Of a DNA stretch of 64,000 nucleotides, positions 60,551 to 64,000 are shown in pieces. Every line of letters starts with the position of its first letter. Within the stretch, counting starts at the first letter, position 1. Origin of the DNA: Ephydatia muelleri (lineage: Eukaryota; Porifera; Demospongiae; Spongillida; Spongillidae). The stretch spans positions 13,134,678 to 13,198,677 of the forward strand of contig JABACO010000001.1 in the NCBI GenBank assembly GCA_013339895.1, given 5' to 3'. The translations under genes were made by a program, and so were the position numbers. The notes under the pieces are model-generated. The model was not told where the DNA came from and made no database searches. It saw only the letters and a list, made by a program, of their open reading frames with translations.

Positions 60551-61949
60551 GATACAACCCACCATTATCCACTGCCTCTATTTCTCTGTCCAGATACTCC
60601 TCCAGTAGCTGAGGCGACACAAAGAACTGTGCAAGCCTGCAAAAATGAACACACCACGATGACAACCAAACTTCCTGCCAACCGGTCAGGAACTTGACAG
60701 CGGATGACGTTTTTTATTTAGACAATATGCTTTCTTCAGACTTCTGCACAATACATATCTACCCTGTAATACGCTTTCCCCCATCAGCTCCTACCCATCT
60801 CCTCTCCCGATACAACACAGCCCCACCCCACCAACCTATCAAGCGCCTCTCTCAAGTATGATTGCTGGATGCAGAATTCAAATACAGTCTGCAAGGATGG
60901 GGGGTGGGTGAGAACAATTATTGCTGATCAATCATTCTTGAGACCTTTGTCTACGCTACTGAAATTAAATTGGTCACTCGTCAAAATGTAATTTATTTTT
61001 ATTTTTTGAAATTACCTACTGGATTATTGATACCTTTGGTAGCGTACTCTATTCAGAAAATCAGAAAATGCGTTTACTTTGGATAAATAAAACTGGTAGT
61101 GTAATAAACAATCACCTTTTCACAACCAGTACACGCGTCGCAATAGCCACCGTGCCTCGTAATGAACGTGCCAAATGAGCTCTCTCCCGGGTACTTCTCA
61201 CTGCCCAGGAACACCACTGATGAACGAGGGCAGGTTAACGTGACGCTACCGAACATTGAACTGCAAATGGCTTCAAAGACTAAAGTGCAAGACCTTTGTT
61301 AAACGGATAAAGCAGCACAAGACAACCACGTGCAACCTCCTTTAACCACCCTCCTGTTCATTTGCGGGCCGCATTTTCTTACTATGTTCGAGGAGGTGGG
61401 CTACCCCAGGGACTTCATTCGGATCCGAGAAGCTTCCTACTCCTATGCACACTGCACACGCTGCCTGGTCGCGTTGCTGTGACGGAGGAAAAAAAAAAAA
61501 AAAAAGCTGATAACAAAGATTTGCGGTAAACACTTGGCTAGCGTAGGTCAAACGGCTAACCAGGTATGACTGATCCTGCCTACGTCTGATGCCGTTCACG
61601 TGACCTCCCGTCCCTGCTAAATCGTTCGGCAAATCTGCTTCCCCCAGGCAGGTCACATGATCTTCGTTCTCGCCGTCATCAGAGGTTCCCCCGACTATCA
61701 TCTTTTCTTCCTCTTCCTCACCGGACTCCCCTTCGCTGCAAGACTCACATTTGCTGCTGCCTTTTAACCCGATGTCCTTGTCGCTATCGATGCGACGAGC
61801 CACCGTGCACTCAGCTGAGATGAGAAGCGCCACCAGTCCATTATCCAATCTTATTACCCTATAGCAGACAGTGGTGACCATCTTTCAATGGGTTCTTCGA
61901 CTTGCCTGTACTCCTTGGGATCAAACGGAGACTTCGTGGGTGGCGGCAT
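50259..61949 (-). CDS. NRDC: Nardilysin (M16 zinc metalloprotease), more than 25 exons
   Basis: An M16 peptidase that cleaves before Arg in dibasic sites. Start ATG 61949 (MPPPTKSPFDPKEYR). Exons with fitting splice borders: 61949-61906, 61858-~61563, 61476-61383, 61216-61116, 60888-60836, 60636-60563, 60207-60111, 59676-59592, 58512-58455, 58103-58093, 57991-57928, 57791-57714, 57650-57557, 57352-57326, 57261-57203, 57111-57057, 56950-56837, 56247-56142, 56049-56017, 55132-55082, 55027-54984, 54915-54840, 54551-54489, 54127-54061, 53551-53480, 53423-~53326, 52870-52802, 52380-52347, 52038-51940, ~51680-51620, ~51580-51496, ~51437-51345, 51206-51090, 50570-50475, 50418-50259. The inverted zinc motif HLLEH, completed M-VFLGSEKYPG by splicing, and the later ligand Glu in REIEAVDN are present. 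A Glu/Asp-rich insert in exon 2 (SGEEEEEK) marks nardilysin rather than insulin-degrading enzyme. Unresolved: the exon between 58455 and 58103 and one near 54700. Confidence 0.93.
50578..50805. repeat. CA/ACAAAT microsatellite in a nardilysin intron
   Basis: (CA)n mixed with ACAAATACAGACACAG repeats. Open frames here are artefacts. Confidence 0.9.
54558..54590. repeat. (CA)n in a nardilysin intron
   Basis: Short CA run directly upstream of the acceptor of the 54551-54489 exon. Confidence 0.85.
55150..56012. repeat. Purine-rich minisatellite in a nardilysin intron
   Basis: Variant units of about 26 bases around GTAGGTGTGGTAGGAGACAG with GGAGGGG, combined in higher-order blocks (a block of about 120 bases recurs near 55560, 55680, 55800). 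It fills the intron between exons 56049-56017 and 55132-55082. The strand bias (G/A on plus) could allow triplex or quadruplex structures. Confidence 0.93.
58138..58310. repeat. 27-bp minisatellite in a nardilysin intron
   Basis: GTGGAGCAGGGAGTGGGGCA plus GGAGAGA repeated about four times exactly, then degenerate copies. It lies where one nardilysin exon is missing from my model. Confidence 0.9.
60063..60090. repeat. Poly(C), 28 bases, in a nardilysin intron
   Basis: Uninterrupted C. It reads as poly(G) in the transcript, just after the donor of exon 60207-60111. Confidence 0.95.
60309..60329. repeat. Poly(C), 21 bases, in a nardilysin intron
   Basis: Uninterrupted C tract in the intron between exons 60636-60563 and 60207-60111. 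Confidence 0.95.
60457..60549. repeat. (CA)n in a nardilysin intron
   Basis: CA array just downstream, in transcript order, of exon 60636-60563. Confidence 0.95.
61859..61905 (-). other. 47-bp GC-AG intron of nardilysin
   Basis: Between TACAG|GCAAGT and TATAG|GGTAAT. Splicing it out joins DPKEYR to VIRLDNG in frame (phase 2 then 1), exactly where nardilysins read K-x-Y-R-x-I-R-L. Reading through instead gives a stop at once. The GC donor has an otherwise ideal CAG|GCAAGT context. Confidence 0.85.
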
Positions 61950-62783
61950 CTTGTGTTATAATGTTTATATTCGCGGATTCTTAGAATACACGATTTGACT
62001 CTGGCACTTCAATGATATCTTTTTCAGAGGTTCTTTTGGTGGTCAGCTAGAGCATTTATTTTAAAAGGATTTTTGTGTAGTAAATGTTAATACAATGTAA
62101 CGTGTTACACACATCACTATTTAACTTACAGTAAGCATGTTCCATAATCAAGACGTATTGAAGTCTCAATTTGCATGCGCATGCACCTTTATACATGTAT
62201 TAACTTAATTACGAGGACTGAGTACAATGGTGAGAAGACGTCGAGTTCACACATGCCAAAAAACGTCCGGACTGACTTTTTTTTTGTTTTTTTTTTTTGT
62301 TTGTTGAAAAGCATGCGTTTTGGCGCCGGTTCAAAGATACATGTATTGCACAACATAATCTTAATTTAGCACATAATTAAGGGTGTGGCAATTTGGTATT
62401 AATCAGGTTAATTACCCTCCTCGCATTTGATAGTCCTAAAAATAAACACCACAGGGGGAAAAAAAAAACTTCGAAATTCAGTGCGTTTGGTGTCTGCTAT
62501 TTTCACGGACTGATCGACATTGATAAGTAGCAAGCCACCAAGTGATCGGCATTAACACAGCGTGGTACATTCAGTTTTTGTCATGCTTATGTTGAAAATC
62601 AAATTTCTTAGTTACAGAGTGAGAGTATTTCACTCGAGAGAAGCAATCGCAGTGACTATATGCATGAGCGGGAGAAAACCTGTAACTTTGTTTTAATTTC
62701 TGCATATTCTAAATCAATTATCTTAGCAACGTTGTATATATGCGCATGCGCATTTTTGTTCGTGGCGCTAATAAGAATCATCA
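61950..62783. promoter_or_regulatory. Shared promoter region between nardilysin and the 62784 gene
   Basis: The two start codons point away from each other and are 834 bp apart. ATGCGCATGCGCAT (about 62739-62752), a palindromic GCGCATGCGC-type site like NRF-1 sites, lies 32 bases before the plus-strand ATG. A similar GCATGCGCATGC is at 62173. No TATA box seen on either side. Confidence 0.55.
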
Positions 62784-63212
62784 ATGGCTTCAAAGGCAGG
62801 ATCAAAGATGGACAGACAGCTTTCTGAAGATGTTTCTATGAAAGAGAGGCTGAAGCGGGGATGGGATTTACTGCGTATCCTCTATCGTAATGAATTCACG
62901 AGGTGAGCTGCGTGCACGTGGAGTCCACATGACGCGATCGCATATACCCCTCTGTTTTCCACTTCGGTATGTTCAGAGGCCTTGGAAGGGATCTTTTATT
63001 CTTCGGAGGTTCGATTTTCGTGATTAAAACGATCATCTCCGGTCTTTCAGAAGAGGCGCTACCCACTGGCGGGCCATGATGCTCATTCTCAATTTGACGG
63101 CTTTGTTCACTGTGTGTTCTTTATTTTGCGTATTAAGTATTAATATTCCCTCCGTGTGCATTGCTTGCGATATTATACGTGAGCGAGTCAACTTGTATGA
63201 TGCGTTGCGTGT
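62784..63212 (+). CDS. 5' exons of an unidentified membrane-associated protein
   Basis: ATG at 62784 begins [20 protein letters not shown] and continues [15 protein letters not shown] to a donor CGAG|GTGAGC at 62902 (phase 2). An acceptor GGTCTTTCAG at 63050 opens exon 2, which joins in phase and reads [20 protein letters not shown], a hydrophobic segment, before open sequence to about 63212. The end of exon 2 is not fixed. The frame continuity and splice borders support a real gene; I do not recognise the family. The rest lies beyond the window or in sequence I could not assign. Confidence 0.55.
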
Positions 63213-63261
63213 CTATTATTGAAAGCTTGTCCCACACCAACTCATTAATGCGTGCATACTC

Positions 63262-63350
63262 ACATACATACATACATACATACATACATACATACATACA
63301 TACATACATACATACATCCATACAGACATACATACATACATACATTCATA
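63262..63350. repeat. (CATA)n microsatellite
   Basis: About 20 CATA units with few interruptions. Confidence 0.95.
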
Positions 63351-63744
63351 CGTGCATGCTTTGTAACATACACATACGTACATATCCATACAGACATATG
63401 CATAATAACATGCATACTCTCACAATATTATGTTTGTCAATGTAGTGTGTGAACATGTAGGTGGCAGAGTTCAGGCAAGGTCATCTGGGTAGAAAACCAA
63501 CTCCACTGCTTCCTGAAACGCGTGGCTGATAGCGAGCCCTCCTAGACATGCAGCACCTATTCTTGTTGATGGTTTATGAAGATGGATGCTTTCTCTATGC
63601 TAGGTAGATAATGAACTGTGAACATATTTTTGCATTATGCACAGCCCTGCAGGTCGCCAGTAACAACACCACCACAATGCAACGGACCCAAATTGGAACA
63701 CTCAACTTGATAATATGGACATCCAATCAAATCAGGATATGTTT
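63351..63744. other. No gene seen
   Basis: Intergenic or intronic DNA with no recognisable signal. Confidence 0.5.
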
Positions 63745-63890
63745 CTCAGATGATTGTGTCAGATGACCACATCGCACTATGTCTGCATGACACTGCGTGA
63801 TGACCAAGAGGATCCAAAGTAATGTCTGGGCAGAATGGGCACACGGATCCTACTGAGGAGTTCCTGCCGTCGTAGTAGAGGTGGCGGCAG
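63745..63890 (-). pseudogene. Retroelement fragment: zinc motif
   Basis: The minus strand encodes VCPFCPDITLDPLGHHAVSC, the same zinc motif as in the elements at 763 and 4646, and then loses the frame. Confidence 0.85.
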
Positions 63891-63908
63891 TTGATCTCCA
63901 TGTAGCAG

Positions 63909-64000
63909 TGTCCCTCTTTCGTATATGTGGCAGCTACTGTAAGTTAGTTCATCTAGCAAGAACCACGCCTCCTAGCCTTTCCTATGATTCTCTTAAGTTC
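63909..64000 (+). pseudogene. Retroelement fragment on the opposite strand, running off the window
   Basis: The plus strand reads RICGSYCKLVHLARTTPPS, matching the region after the RT domain (CGSFCKLVHLARTTPPS in the copy at 4646-6045). It abuts the minus-strand fragment before it, so the two are head to head. Confidence 0.85.

Noticed and set aside
50259-61949. Insulin-degrading enzyme as the identity of the M16 protease
   Set aside because: The N-terminal KSPFDPKEYR context and the acidic insert before the HLLEH motif are features of nardilysin.

Overview
The window looks like nuclear DNA of an invertebrate animal, AT-rich and dense in transposable elements. The evidence is spliced genes with short GT-AG introns, animal gene families (nardilysin, secreted LCCL-type repeats), and relics of CACTA, Ty3/gypsy, hAT, P-like, mariner-like and RAG1-N-terminus-like elements. 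This repeat repertoire and the compact introns suggest an early-branching marine animal such as a sponge, but the species is inferred, not proven.

Layout. 1-6 kb: a perfect palindrome with 733-bp arms joins two head-to-head copies of a retroelement. The right copy runs to 4.34 kb with one frameshift and meets a second, 5'-truncated copy tail to tail. 6-8.6 kb: non-coding, with a duplicated hairpin-bearing repeat. 8.7-17.4 kb: a decayed Ty3/gypsy element on the minus strand, split by a complete 5,720-bp CACTA element (10479-16198) with TGA target-site duplications. The CACTA carries a two-exon tnp2-type transposase, a divergent multi-exon accessory gene and a 17-bp minisatellite. 17.4-21.4 kb: mostly unassigned.

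21.4-25.4 kb: minus-strand secreted-protein locus. A TATA box and signal-peptide exon lie upstream of four tandem 291-bp exons of an LCCL-like module, with a fifth, decayed copy between them. 25.7-26.7 kb: a tandem array of about 280-bp units. 27.4-31.0 kb: a broken element related to the N-terminal half of RAG1 (N-RAG-TP type), interrupted by a 1,177-bp hAT-like insertion with an 8-bp duplication. 31.5-37 kb: several small palindromic or TIR elements, including a 123-bp element with a 9-bp duplication and two inverted copies of a palindrome-rich repeat I do not recognise. 37.4-39.6 kb: long CA/TG arrays. 39.6-42.7 kb: retroelement and P-like transposase fragments.

47.4-49.2 kb holds a GC-rich, nearly intron-less gene encoding a multi-pass membrane region, an antibiotic-biosynthesis-monooxygenase-like (ABM) domain and an SRPBCC-like domain, with one apparent frameshift and similar repeats on both sides. 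50.26-61.95 kb holds a minus-strand nardilysin gene (M16 metalloprotease) with more than 25 recognisable exons, microexons and a 47-bp GC-AG intron. A divergent plus-strand gene begins at 62784, so the 834 bp between them probably contain a shared promoter. The window ends in two more retroelement fragments placed head to head.
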